From: FEN-1073 sp050010135 | GTDB lineage: Bacteria > Chloroflexota > Anaerolineae > Anaerolineales > RBG-16-64-43 | Direction of reading: 5' to 3' | Length of the DNA stretch: 64,000 nucleotides | Assembly: GCA_050010135.1 (NCBI GenBank) | Contig: JBEKLP010000002.1 | Location: 29,203 to 93,202 of the forward strand | Shown: piece after piece, positions 34,866-43,737 of the stretch | How positions within the stretch are numbered: the first letter of the stretch is position 1 | Layout of the letters: each line of letters begins with the position of its first letter | Made by a program: the position numbers and the translations under genes | Notes under the pieces: model-generated | Told to the model about the DNA's origin: nothing | Database searches by the model: none | The model's input: the letters and a program-made list of their open reading frames with translations, nothing else

Positions 34866-34897
34866 AAAAAGGGACGGGGAAAGATCTCCGTCCCTTT
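34866..34897 (-). terminator. Hairpin terminator between plsC and the gene remnant
   Basis: AAAGGGACGG and CCGTCCCTTT form a perfect 10 bp stem around a 10-base loop. On the minus strand it is followed by a T-run (the A-run 34866-34870), so it best ends minus-strand transcripts, but it may stop plsC transcripts as well. Confidence 0.7.
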
Positions 34898-34922
34898 GTT
34901 TATCACAAACCAGCGGTAGATC

Positions 34923-35177
34923 CTACTTGCCGCAGGCCGAAAGTTCAACATCCATGAAGACGTTGCCGGCGGCCACCCGCGCAAAGCTTTTATCGTACGC
35001 GACAAGCTGATAATGGATTACGGCGTCGGGGAACTTGGTGAAGTCTGGAATGCCTTCTGATAAAAGCATGGCGGCGTGCACTTTACCCTGAGAAACCATC
35101 CGCTGACAGAGAGCATCAATTAAATACTACGCGGCAAGATCCGAAAGCGCGGATGGCGTTGCCTCCCCGGAAGATCC
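34923..35177 (-). pseudogene. Decayed gene remnant with an in-frame amber stop
   Basis: On the minus strand a frame reads about 85 codons to a stop at 34923 and is interrupted once by TAG at 35127-35129. The downstream piece (MVSQGKVHAAMLLSEGIPDF... to ...VFMDVELSACGK, 58 residues from the ATG at 35097-35099) has normal-looking protein composition. Upstream the frame runs straight into the livF terminator, so the 5' part is missing. I do not recognise the family. Both sides are closed by terminators. An alternative is a short functional gene starting at the internal ATG, but no ribosome site precedes it. Confidence 0.5.
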
Positions 35178-35180
35178 TAT

Positions 35181-35216
35181 AAAAAAACCGTTTTCAGAGG
35201 GAAAACGGTTTTTTTT
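35181..35216. terminator. Bidirectional terminator after livF
   Basis: AAACCGTTTTC and GAAAACGGTTT (11 bp perfect) around a 5-base loop, flanked by an A-run and by a T-run, so it works on either strand. It lies 15 bases after the livF stop on the minus strand. Confidence 0.93.
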
Positions 35217-35230
35217 CTGAGCCTTGAAAT

Positions 35231-35944
35231 TCATTCCTCACCCAGGTAGGCCTTGCGCACCATCTCGTTTTTCCGAAGCTTGGAGGCTTTGTCCTGCAGG
35301 ACGATTCGGCCGGTTTGAACTACGTATCCCCGGTCGGCGATGGATAGAGCCATGAGAGCGTTCTGCTCCACCAGCAGGACGGTGGTACCTTCTTTGTTGA
35401 TGGCTCGTATAGTCTCAAAAATGCTTTCCACCAGGAGAGGTGCCAATCCCATCGATGGTTCATCCAGGAGCATCAGGCGCGGGTGGGCCATGAGCGCCCG
35501 GCCGATGGCCAGCATCTGCTGTTCGCCTCCGGAGAGAGTCCCTCCAACTTGGGTACGGCGCTCCTTGAGCCGGGGAAAGATCGTATACACCCGTTCCAAG
35601 TCTTGCTGAATTCCTTTCTGATCCTTACGGGAGTATGCACCCATATCAAGATTTTCAATGACGGTCAGGCGGGCAAAGATGGCACGCCCCTCCGGCACCA
35701 TGGCGACGCCTTTATTGACGATTTCATGGGCTTTGTATTGCGTAAGATCCTCCCCGTCCAGGGCGATATGCCCCTGGCGCGGTTTGAGCAGACCAACAAT
35801 GGTGCGCAGCGTGGTGGTTTTACCGGCGCCATTCCCGCCGATCAGGGTAACAATTTCACCTTTCTCGACGCTGATCGAAATACCGGACAGGGCGTGAATG
35901 TTTCCATAATATGTGTGGACATCCGACACTTCAAGCATGGACAT
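35231..35944 (-). CDS. livF: Branched-chain amino-acid-type ABC transporter ATPase LivF
   Basis: A 237-residue ATPase of the standard LivF length. Walker A GGNGAGKTT, the signature LSGGEQQMLAIGRAL, Walker B LMLLDEPSMGLAP and the VEQNALMALSIADRGYV switch region are complete. The VPEGRAIFARLTVIENL segment distinguishes LivF from LivG. It is the last gene of livK-H-M-G-F, 22 bases after livG. Confidence 0.94.
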   Translation of the reverse strand: MSMLEVSDVHTYYGNIHALSGISISVEKGEIVTLIGGNGAGKTTTLRTIVGLLKPRQGHIALDGEDLTQYKAHEIVNKGVAMVPEGRAIFARLTVIENLDMGAYSRKDQKGIQQDLERVYTIFPRLKERRTQVGGTLSGGEQQMLAIGRALMAHPRLMLLDEPSMGLAPLLVESIFETIRAINKEGTTVLLVEQNALMALSIADRGYVVQTGRIVLQDKASKLRKNEMVRKAYLGEE

Positions 35945-35966
35945 GAGAAATCCTCTTGGGACCGGA

Positions 35967-36749
35967 TTATGCCGCAGAAGCAGCGGCGCGTCCGAGGTAA
36001 GCTTCGATCACCTGGGTGTTCCCCTGAATCTCCCTCGGGGTCCCCTCAGCGATTTTGACGCCATAATCCAGTACGGCAATATATTCGCTGATCCCCATTA
36101 CCACACGCATGTCATGTTCGATCAGCAGAATTGTGATTTCCAACTCGTCGCGGAGACGTTGGATGAAGCGCATCATCTCCATCGTCTCAATCGGATTCAT
36201 GCCCGCTGTCGGTTCGTCCAGGAGAAGCATTCTTGGCTTGAGCGCCAATGCCCGGGCAACTTCCAGGCGTCGTTGCGCGCCATACGGGAGGTTTCTGGCA
36301 ACCTGGTCTCCCAAACCCCCCAACCCGACGAAGCGCAGCAGGCGCATCGCTTCACCCAAGGCGCCCGTTTCCTCCCGCCGCATGCGGGGAGTTTGCAGGA
36401 TGGCTTCGAACCAACTGGTTTTCAATAAATGGTGCTGTCCGATCAGAATATTTTCCAGGGCTGTCATGTTGGCAAATAAGCGGATATTCTGATAGGTGCG
36501 GGCAATGCCCATTTCGGCAATCTGGTCGGGTGACCGACCGACCAAAGATTTGTTGAAGAATAAAATCTCGCCGGCTTCCGGCGCGTAGAATCCCGTAACG
36601 CAGTTATAGAACGTCGTCTTTCCCGCCCCGTTGGGTCCGATGACGCTGAAAATGGATTTTTCGCTTATGCTCAAGTCGACGGCATTTACGGCGAGCAATC
36701 CGCCGAAGCGTTTGGTCAGGCCTCGGGTTTCAAGGGCGATGGTCTCCAT
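35967..36749 (-). CDS. livG: Branched-chain amino-acid-type ABC transporter ATPase LivG
   Basis: A 260-residue ATPase. Walker A GPNGAGKTT, the LivG-typical GIARTYQNIRLFANMTALENI stretch (ARTYQNIRLF), signature-like LPYGAQRRLEVARAL (YGAQRR replacing SGGQ, usual for LivG), and Walker B MLLLDEPTAGMNP are seen. The ATG at 36749 shares bases with the livM stop (TAATG) and has AGGAGG upstream; the open frame further upstream is a livM shadow. Confidence 0.94.
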   Translation of the reverse strand: METIALETRGLTKRFGGLLAVNAVDLSISEKSIFSVIGPNGAGKTTFYNCVTGFYAPEAGEILFFNKSLVGRSPDQIAEMGIARTYQNIRLFANMTALENILIGQHHLLKTSWFEAILQTPRMRREETGALGEAMRLLRFVGLGGLGDQVARNLPYGAQRRLEVARALALKPRMLLLDEPTAGMNPIETMEMMRFIQRLRDELEITILLIEHDMRVVMGISEYIAVLDYGVKIAEGTPREIQGNTQVIEAYLGRAAASAA

Positions 36750-38332
36750 TAGGTTTTTCCTCCTGATGTTTCTCCGGCTTCGTTCGCATCCTCGTGCAAT
36801 TCCTTGATCTCCATTTTCCGTCTGGAGGTCGGCAGCAATCCTTCCGGGCGGACAAGCATCATGACAACTAGCAGCGCGCCGAAGGCCAGAATCCGGTAAT
36901 TTTCCAACTCCCGCAACACCTCGGGCAGGCCTTTGAGGGTGAACGCGCCGCCGACCACTCCCGGGATGCTGCCCATGCCCCCAACAATTACGGAGGCAAG
37001 GACGTTGAACGAAACCATCAGGTTGTAATCTTCGGGGCCGGTAAATTGGTTCCGGGAGGCAAAGATAACACCGCCAAGTCCCGCAAAGGCGGCTCCAATG
37101 GCAAAGGCGAGGAGTTTGTGGGACCACGTATTGATGCCCATCGCCCGGGCAACCGTTTCGTCCTCCCGAATCGCTTCCCAGGCACGTCCGACACGGGAGC
37201 TTCGCAACCGGATGGTTACGAAAATCACCAGGACAACGGCCAGTAGAATTAGATAGACAAAATCTTCGGGTGTACCAAGAGAGCGGCCAAAGAAGGTCGG
37301 GCCACCCACGGCGCTGACACCTTTTGGGCCGCCCGTAAAGGCGATCAACGCATCGCTTCTCAACATGATGGCGATGATCTGACCAAAACCCAGGGTGACG
37401 ATGGCGAGATAATCTCCGCGCAAACGCAAGACGGGTACGCCGAGCAAGACTCCCGCGACCGCCGCCAGGATGATCCCAATCGGGATAGCGATCCAGAAAC
37501 TCCACAGCAAATGGTGCGGCGCCGGCGCGGTCAACAGTGCAACGGTATAGCCTCCGATCGCAAAAAAGGCCACATATCCCAGATCGAGCAAACCGGCCAG
37601 GCCCACTACGATATTCAAACCCAATCCCAGTAGGACATATATGCCGACCGTCCCGAGCGTGTAATTCCAGTAGTCTCCGATAACCAGGGGGATCAATAAC
37701 ACAATCCCGATCGCCAAGGCATAGACGATCAACCGAATCGATTTGGTGCGTTTAAAGAGTTGGATGCCGCTCCCATTGAGTATCCACTGCGTTTTGGTAT
37801 TTATCCAAATCGAGAATTTCTTCCGCCAGGATCCTCGTAGTACCCGGTAGGCAAATACGCCGCCCAGAAGCCCGCTGATGAAAAAAAAGATCACATAAAA
37901 AATCGCCGCGGAAGCCGGAGACAACCCGAGCAAATAGAGGCGGACCGCGTCCGGAAGCAGTTGGGCGAAATAGGTGCTCATGCGTACTCCGGCCAGAAGA
38001 AGGCTCCCGATGAGCATGGCCAGGCCACCGGCCAATATCCCCAGAATTAAACCTGCCAGGCCTGCGCCGGATAACACCCGCCTCCAGGAATCCGCTTCCG
38101 TCGGAGATTTTCTTGCCCCGGACGCACCCGACCATACTCCGAGAAGGAAAAGAAATATCAGGAGATGGAATGTGACCGCCGGCAAACCCAAGACCCCGGA
38201 TGCCGAGGCATTGCCCAGGAAAGTTCCGATCAGGTCCGATGCAGTCACTGTGAAACCGATCAACACAAGAAAAATCGTGACGATTCCGAAGACGATTCCC
38301 GCATTGAGGCCGTTGCGCAAGTAGTGGCTCAT
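36749..38332 (-). CDS. livM: Branched-chain amino-acid-type ABC permease LivM with N-terminal extension
   Basis: A 527-residue permease. The LivM core starts near residue 210 (YALAIGIVLLIPLVIGDYW) and includes GLNIVVGLAGLLDLGYVAFFAIGGY, LRLRGDYLAIVTLGFGQI and GPEDYNLMVSFNVLASVIVGGMGS-type motifs. The first 200 residues add about five further membrane helices not found in the E. coli protein. The start overlaps the livH stop (TAATG). The C-terminal tail is hydrophilic. Confidence 0.92.
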   Translation of the reverse strand: MSHYLRNGLNAGIVFGIVTIFLVLIGFTVTASDLIGTFLGNASASGVLGLPAVTFHLLIFLFLLGVWSGASGARKSPTEADSWRRVLSGAGLAGLILGILAGGLAMLIGSLLLAGVRMSTYFAQLLPDAVRLYLLGLSPASAAIFYVIFFFISGLLGGVFAYRVLRGSWRKKFSIWINTKTQWILNGSGIQLFKRTKSIRLIVYALAIGIVLLIPLVIGDYWNYTLGTVGIYVLLGLGLNIVVGLAGLLDLGYVAFFAIGGYTVALLTAPAPHHLLWSFWIAIPIGIILAAVAGVLLGVPVLRLRGDYLAIVTLGFGQIIAIMLRSDALIAFTGGPKGVSAVGGPTFFGRSLGTPEDFVYLILLAVVLVIFVTIRLRSSRVGRAWEAIREDETVARAMGINTWSHKLLAFAIGAAFAGLGGVIFASRNQFTGPEDYNLMVSFNVLASVIVGGMGSIPGVVGGAFTLKGLPEVLRELENYRILAFGALLVVMMLVRPEGLLPTSRRKMEIKELHEDANEAGETSGGKT

Positions 38333-39438
38333 TACACTTTCTCCTCGCTCAAAACCTCGCCCAGAATGCCGGTCGGCCGGAAGACGAGCACCAGAACGAG
38401 GATGGAAAAAGCAATCACATCTTTCAACTGAAAACTGATTCCCAGGACGGCCGGTCCCAACGCCTCGACCAATCCCAGAAACATGCCCCCGACCATGGCG
38501 CCTGGAATGCTCCCAATGCCGCCCAAGACGGCTGCGGTGAACGCTTTAATTCCCGGGATGAACCCGACATAGTAATAGACCAATCCCAGGTGAATTCCCC
38601 ACATCACGCCCGCCAAACCCGCTAACGCTCCGCTGATAATGAATGTCCTGCTGATAACCCCGTCGACATCCACGCCCATGAGCGCCGCAACGCTCTTATT
38701 TTCCGCGACGGCCCGCATCGCCCTGCCGAGCCGGGTCCGTTTGACAAGGAAATATAAGCCAATCATCGTGATGACAGAGACGACAATCGTAAATACTCCG
38801 GTATACGTGAGAATTACGGGTTTTCCTCCCACGATGAGATTCCAGCCGATGCCGCGTTCCAGAACTGTCGGATTGGTATAGTCACGGCGTTGAGATCCAA
38901 ACATGAGCTGTCCCGCATTTTCAAGAAATATCGATGCGCCGACCGCGCTGATTAACGGGACCAGGCGCGGCGCACCGCGCAGCGGGCGATAAGCAATTTT
39001 TTCCAGAAAATAACCGCCCATCGAAGCAATCCCCATGCCGGCCAGGAAGGCCAGAATGACCGAAATGGCCGGGTAGGCATTTAAAAAAGAAAGCCCGGGG
39101 CCGGTTGTGGAAGGAACTTGAACGGCTCCCAAAGCCTCGAAAACAAAGTATCCGCCAAAAGCCCCCACCATCATGATGTCTCCATGCGCAAAATTGATCA
39201 TGAATAGAATCCCGTACACCAACGTATACCCGATGGCAATTAATGCGTAGACACTCCCCAGCACAAAACCGTCAATGGCGAACCGGAGCCAGGTATCCGG
39301 GCCATAGGCGGGATGCGCGATCAAAACGTCGTATAACCGCCAGATGAGATAACCGGAAAAAAAGACGCCCAAAATAATTTGGACAATACGATACGTACTG
39401 ACGGGTTTATGCGTACGGATGGAAGCTTTGGATTCCAT
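38332..39438 (-). CDS. livH: Branched-chain amino-acid-type ABC permease LivH
   Basis: A 368-residue permease with about eight hydrophobic helices. The family hallmarks FVLGSVYALIAIGYTLVYGIL, NFAHGDIMMVGAFGGYF and GIKAFTAAVLGGIGSIPGAMVGG are present. It pairs with LivM to form the membrane channel. The gap to livK (120 bases) contains a strong hairpin. Confidence 0.94.
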   Translation of the reverse strand: MESKASIRTHKPVSTYRIVQIILGVFFSGYLIWRLYDVLIAHPAYGPDTWLRFAIDGFVLGSVYALIAIGYTLVYGILFMINFAHGDIMMVGAFGGYFVFEALGAVQVPSTTGPGLSFLNAYPAISVILAFLAGMGIASMGGYFLEKIAYRPLRGAPRLVPLISAVGASIFLENAGQLMFGSQRRDYTNPTVLERGIGWNLIVGGKPVILTYTGVFTIVVSVITMIGLYFLVKRTRLGRAMRAVAENKSVAALMGVDVDGVISRTFIISGALAGLAGVMWGIHLGLVYYYVGFIPGIKAFTAAVLGGIGSIPGAMVGGMFLGLVEALGPAVLGISFQLKDVIAFSILVLVLVFRPTGILGEVLSEEKV

Positions 39439-39481
39439 GGTCTTGTCTTCCGTTCGAGATACGATGATAGCTCAGATTCAA

Positions 39482-39521
39482 AGAAATGGCGGGATAAACA
39501 GTCTCATCCCGCCATTTCTTC
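39482..39521 (-). terminator. Hairpin between livK and livH, probable attenuator
   Basis: A perfect 15 bp stem (AAGAAATGGCGGGAT with its complement) around a 10-base loop, followed on the minus strand by a broken T-run (arm end TTTCTTTG). In solute-binding-protein operons such hairpins protect the abundant binding-protein mRNA and reduce transcription into the permease genes; that role is inferred. Confidence 0.7.
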
Positions 39522-39558
39522 AGTCTATATTAGGAAAGCCGTTTTGTGAACGCCATTC

Positions 39559-40761
39559 CTATTTCGGGGCTTCAACCCACTTGCCGCTTTTGTCGATATA
39601 AAACGTCGGGCCGGAGGCCGAGCATTCGCCGGTCGCATCGCAGGAGATTAGGCCAGAGAGCCCTTGGTAATCTTTGGTGCCCCGTACCGCAGCAATCAGG
39701 GCGCCGCGCGGGATGTACAACTTACCATCACTGCCCAGGATCGCTACGCTTTCGATTTGCTTGATCAACACCGCACCGGCATCGTATGCGGTCCAGGAGT
39801 ATGGGGAAAGCTTACCGGCGGGCTGCTCGTAGGCCGCCAAATAAGCCGCATCAAATTTCGTCTTGGCATCCGAAGAAGCGGGGATCAATGCCGTCGAATA
39901 TGCGCCTTCCCCATTTGCCTTCGTCCGGTCGAGGAAGTCCTGTCCGAAGGTTCCATCATCGCCGAAGAAGACCGCATTCCCAAGTCCGGATTGCTTCATC
40001 TCGTTTACGATCACAACCCCCTCGGCGGTATAACCGCCAAAGAAAAGCGCATCCGGAGATTTGGAGGCAATGGCTCCCAGAACAGTCGTGTAATCCGACT
40101 CGCCTGGGGTGATGGGTTGGAAAGCGATAACGGTGCCGCCAAGCTTTGTGAATTCATCCTTGACAACCTGGGCCAACCCCTGCCCGTAAGCCTGTCCGTC
40201 ATGGATGATCGCCAGGTTCTTTACTTTCAAATTGTTGTACAGATAGGCGGCGGCGAACTTGCCCTGGGCGGCATCGGTGAAGACGTCGCGGTTGAAGACT
40301 TTGGATCCAGATTGGGTGAGGGGCGGGTTCGTGGCGGAGGGCGACATCATCGGCAGCCCGGCCTTTTCGTAGATCGGGATCGCCGCCTGCGTAGCACCGG
40401 AGAAGATATGTCCCTCAATGGCGACTACCGTCGGGTCGGAAACCAGTTTATTGGCTACCGAAGCACCGCCTTCGGCGGAACCACCATCATCCTGGGTAAC
40501 GAGCTCGAAGGTAAAGCCCTTGAAAGTGCCTCCATCTTTCATCGCAAGTTTCGCAGCGTTCGAGATATCAATCCCGAAAGAGGCGTTGTCACCGGTCATG
40601 GGGGCGCCCATGCCGATTTTGATGGTCTGGCCTTTGCTGATAACCGCGCATCCGAAGGCGTCTGTCTTGCAGACCGCCGGCGCACCAGCTGCCGTACCGC
40701 ACGAGACGATGAATAGGCTGGCGATTGCCAGCACCGACAACACTGTGAATAGGCGTTTCAT
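39559..40761 (-). CDS. livK: Branched-chain amino-acid-type substrate-binding lipoprotein LivK-like
   Basis: A 400-residue type I periplasmic-binding-fold protein. The lipobox is LFIVSC at the end of a 21-residue signal (cysteine 21), so it is membrane-anchored outside the cell. The receptor fold is clear: IKIGMGAPMTGDNASFG, SPSATNPPLTQSG and VKNLAIIHDGQAYGQGLA. The ligand class may be branched-chain or aromatic amino acids, amides or urea; it cannot be fixed from sequence. AGGAGG lies upstream of the ATG at 40761. Confidence 0.9.
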   Translation of the reverse strand: MKRLFTVLSVLAIASLFIVSCGTAAGAPAVCKTDAFGCAVISKGQTIKIGMGAPMTGDNASFGIDISNAAKLAMKDGGTFKGFTFELVTQDDGGSAEGGASVANKLVSDPTVVAIEGHIFSGATQAAIPIYEKAGLPMMSPSATNPPLTQSGSKVFNRDVFTDAAQGKFAAAYLYNNLKVKNLAIIHDGQAYGQGLAQVVKDEFTKLGGTVIAFQPITPGESDYTTVLGAIASKSPDALFFGGYTAEGVVIVNEMKQSGLGNAVFFGDDGTFGQDFLDRTKANGEGAYSTALIPASSDAKTKFDAAYLAAYEQPAGKLSPYSWTAYDAGAVLIKQIESVAILGSDGKLYIPRGALIAAVRGTKDYQGLSGLISCDATGECSASGPTFYIDKSGKWVEAPK

Positions 40762-40853
40762 GGTTTCTCCTCCAAAATATGTAGGTGTTCGATAGGCGTT
40801 CATAGAAGAAAAAATCGACAATTCCGTTTAGCAGCACCTCCTTCCAGATAATA

Positions 40854-40868
40854 TCTGGTTTTTATCCC
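40854..40868. promoter_or_regulatory. Palindrome in the livK leader
   Basis: CCAGATA and TATCTGG form a 7 bp perfect inverted repeat around one base, inside the roughly 195-base leader between the livK promoter and its ATG. The rest of the 40762-40955 leader shows no other motif. It could be an operator or a short RNA stem. Confidence 0.3.
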
Positions 40869-40961
40869 GGCTTCCCGGAGATCGAATCTCCTCCGGATAT
40901 TAATCGGTGCTTTTTATGATTTACCCGCAGAGGGAGACCGCGAACTTGGTTTAAGGCCATA

Positions 40962-40989
40962 ATTATAATGAAATATGGGCAATGGTCAA
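40962..40989 (-). promoter_or_regulatory. Promoter of the liv operon
   Basis: On the minus strand TTGACC (40984-40989), 16 bp, TATAAT (40962-40967). It predicts a leader of about 195 bases before livK. Confidence 0.75.
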
Positions 40990-41111
40990 GGATAAACTCA
41001 GTTTCCCGCGAAAATTCATACGTTCACATGGATTATAGGCGCGGGTGGTCATCGATTTCCGCGATCGTGATAATCCGGGAATTATTTTGGATGCCTTGCG
41101 TCCGGATTCTT

Positions 41112-43436
41112 TTATTTTTCCACCCGGATCCACATTTGCCTCCCGTCTGTGGCCAAATCCAACCATCCGTAGCTGTCCGAACGCAGTAGTTCGATCTCCG
41201 GCGGCCAGCCCAGATCGCCCGAAAACGGCCATAAGCCCGCCTGGAGATGAGTGGCGCGCAACCACTCCGTCAGGTTTCCGGTTTGCTTTACGTCGGGGGG
41301 AAAAAGCACAACCTGCGCAGCGGGCACTTTGCCCTGCGAGATCATTCGCTGCCCGAGTTCCTCGTCCAAGCCGTCGAGAATCAACCAACGGACACCGGTC
41401 CCGCCCGCGGTTGTGAGATGATCGCGTTCGACCGCCAAGACCAACCCCCGACCGCCCTGAGCCAGCACGCGAAGACGCGCGCCCGACCCGAGGTCGAGCC
41501 GGTACCCTTCGCTTCCTTCATATATTGGGATGGTTTTCTGCTCACAGTCGGAAAGAAAACCGGTAAGCGATTTCGCCTCCCGATCCGCGCCGGAGGGAAT
41601 CAGCACGTTGCTGATATGGTAGCACGCGGCGACATCGGCAAGGGCGGATGTGGTTTCCTCTGCGCTGGATCCGACCACGACCCAATCGAGCGTTTGCGGA
41701 CCAAACCCGAGAATTTTCCCCAAGCCCGATATCACCCGGTTGGGATCATCCCCGCCCGCGTCGATCAAAACGGTTTTTCCTGCGGGCGAGCGCAGGAGGA
41801 TCGTCTCTCCACCGGTATCCAATATCGTCAGATGCAGCCGTCCGTCCGGCAGACGGAACAACACACCCCAGGCGATAAATACGGCCGCTGCGAGGAACGG
41901 TATTGCGGCGGAGGCAACCTTGGTGATGAGCGTGCGTCCAAAATCCAACCGGGGAAGTTTGCCGCGCACCGCAAGCACCGTAAAACCAAAGAGCGTTGCG
42001 TAATAGACAATGATCCACGCGGGAGAAATCGCATCCACGGGCCACCACCCGGCCGCGATCCGGGCGCCCCACTCCACAACGCGAATGGTATACGCCGTCG
42101 GCGCCCAGCCCGCCCAGGCAAGCGCCTGACCGGCGGGCAACCAGACCATCCCCGCGAGCACCGCCGCTCCTCCGGCGATCATCAGCATCGGCTGCACGAA
42201 GAGGATGAGCGGATTGACGGCGAAGGCGATCAGCGAAAGTGACTGGAATTGATACAACATGATCGGGATGGTAGCGATCTGCGCTGCGGTTGTCATCAGG
42301 AAGATCTCACCCGCAGCGGAAGCGAGTGTGCGCGCCCGTTCCCTCCCGATTCGCGATAACAACCGCTCGACCCCCGCCTGCAAAGGATCAGCATACAGGA
42401 TCAGCCCCAGCGTGGCGGCGAACGAAAGCTGGAAGCCGACGTCCCAAAGTGTCCAGGGGTTGGCCGCGGTCATCAGCGTACCGGCGAAAAAAAGCGACGT
42501 CAGCCCGTGCGAGCGCCGGCCGATTTGCCGCGCAACGATCGCCAGTCCGCCCATAATCGCCGCGCGCACCACCGACGGCGTGGCACCAACCAGCACGGTG
42601 TAAATCGCGATCCCCGCCGCAGCCACCAGCCAGCCCGGGATTCTGCGGGGCAGGCGTCGGGTGAGGGCGAGAAAAACCCCCGCCACGATCGAAATGTTGA
42701 AGCCCGAAATCGCCACGATGTGAGAGGTGCCGGTTTGCGCAAACGCCTGTTGCAGATCCTTCGGAATGGAGTTGTCATCTCCCAGCAGGATCCCCGAAAG
42801 CAACGCACCCTCCGGTTCGGGGAAAAGTTGTTTGAGAATTTCCAATGCCCTCCGGCGGAAGGAATAAAGCGCTTCCATCAACGGATCCCCGCGCCGATTC
42901 TCAACCGATTTCACCACCGGATCGCTCAGGACGGCGTAGACGCCTTGCCGCGCAAGGTAAGCGGCGTAGTCGAATCCTTTGACGATCGGCGGCGGTTGCA
43001 GCAAGCCGGAGAGCCGAACCCGATCCCCATAGCGCGGAGTCCAACCTTCAGGCCACTCGCGGAATTCCACCAACAGAGTCCCATCCAACCCGCTGACGTC
43101 GCCTTCCGGACGGGCGATCCGGTCGACCCGCGCGCGGACGCGCAGACCCCGCCCTTGCGGAACAGGATCCTCCTCCAGCTCAACCTCAAGGGCGGCGGAT
43201 TGATTTACATACGAGCCAAGGAAATTCGGGCCGGGTTTGGGCTGGGCGGCGGCAAGGCGCGCCGAGCCGAGGAGGAAAAATGCAAGACAGAAGAAAGGGA
43301 TGCGGAATTTTTTAATGGTGAAGGCGAATAGGAAGAAGAGCGCGCCCGAGCCCAACGAGGAAACGAGGGGCAACCCCGCCAGCGGTGCCAATGCGATGCC
43401 CGCGAGAAATGAGGTGCAAAGATAGAATAAGGTCAT
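41112..43436 (-). CDS. comEC: ComEC/Rec2 family DNA-uptake channel, metallo-beta-lactamase part degenerate
   Basis: A 774-residue polytopic protein. The N-terminal helices and OB-like DUF4131 part precede the Competence domain, recognised by SGILLGDDNSIPKDLQQAFAQTGTSHIVAISG (GTSHIVAISGFNI) near residue 240 and about nine further helices. The C-terminal domain keeps the fold's start (LDTGGETILLRSPAGKTVLIDAGG) but lacks the metal-binding THxxxDH motif, reading VVVGSSAEETTSAL instead. The channel may still pass single-stranded DNA while the nuclease function is lost. No other competence genes are in the window. Confidence 0.88.
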   Translation of the reverse strand: MTLFYLCTSFLAGIALAPLAGLPLVSSLGSGALFFLFAFTIKKFRIPFFCLAFFLLGSARLAAAQPKPGPNFLGSYVNQSAALEVELEEDPVPQGRGLRVRARVDRIARPEGDVSGLDGTLLVEFREWPEGWTPRYGDRVRLSGLLQPPPIVKGFDYAAYLARQGVYAVLSDPVVKSVENRRGDPLMEALYSFRRRALEILKQLFPEPEGALLSGILLGDDNSIPKDLQQAFAQTGTSHIVAISGFNISIVAGVFLALTRRLPRRIPGWLVAAAGIAIYTVLVGATPSVVRAAIMGGLAIVARQIGRRSHGLTSLFFAGTLMTAANPWTLWDVGFQLSFAATLGLILYADPLQAGVERLLSRIGRERARTLASAAGEIFLMTTAAQIATIPIMLYQFQSLSLIAFAVNPLILFVQPMLMIAGGAAVLAGMVWLPAGQALAWAGWAPTAYTIRVVEWGARIAAGWWPVDAISPAWIIVYYATLFGFTVLAVRGKLPRLDFGRTLITKVASAAIPFLAAAVFIAWGVLFRLPDGRLHLTILDTGGETILLRSPAGKTVLIDAGGDDPNRVISGLGKILGFGPQTLDWVVVGSSAEETTSALADVAACYHISNVLIPSGADREAKSLTGFLSDCEQKTIPIYEGSEGYRLDLGSGARLRVLAQGGRGLVLAVERDHLTTAGGTGVRWLILDGLDEELGQRMISQGKVPAAQVVLFPPDVKQTGNLTEWLRATHLQAGLWPFSGDLGWPPEIELLRSDSYGWLDLATDGRQMWIRVEK

Positions 43437-43653
43437 ATATCCCCCTGGATGGAATAAAGCAGGTTAATTTATAGCACAATTAGTTTATTCTCACCAGGCG
43501 TTGGGACGAAAATCCCCCCAAGGGTATCTCCATAGCCCCGGTGCGATTATTTATTGAAAACAAGCTCAGAAAAGAATTTATTCTGGCCGGCCAATTCAGA
43601 ATCGGCTTCGAAATAATCACCGCCATGCCCGGCATGGAATCCGAAAAATGAGG

Positions 43654-43682
43654 TTGCGAATCGCCCGCCCGAAAGATATAAT
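43654..43682 (+). promoter_or_regulatory. Promoter of the glycosyltransferase pair
   Basis: TTGCGA (43654-43659), 17 bp, TATAAT (43677-43682). The start near 43689 supports the ATG at 43738 rather than an in-frame codon at 43648. Confidence 0.7.
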
Positions 43683-43737
43683 AAGCACTCCGGTTCAATA
43701 TGTTCCTGCTTTGAAAAATTTTAGGGTTCGGAGAAGC

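Noticed and set aside
34896..34909. TTTGTTTATCACAA as a second Rex-type site
   Set aside because: Only the right half-site fits and the spacing to any left half-site is too short.
40589..40837. A GTG-started frame in the livK leader with AAGGAGG just before it
   Set aside because: The ribosome site touches the GTG with no spacing, and the frame overlaps livK in another frame with no protein similarity.
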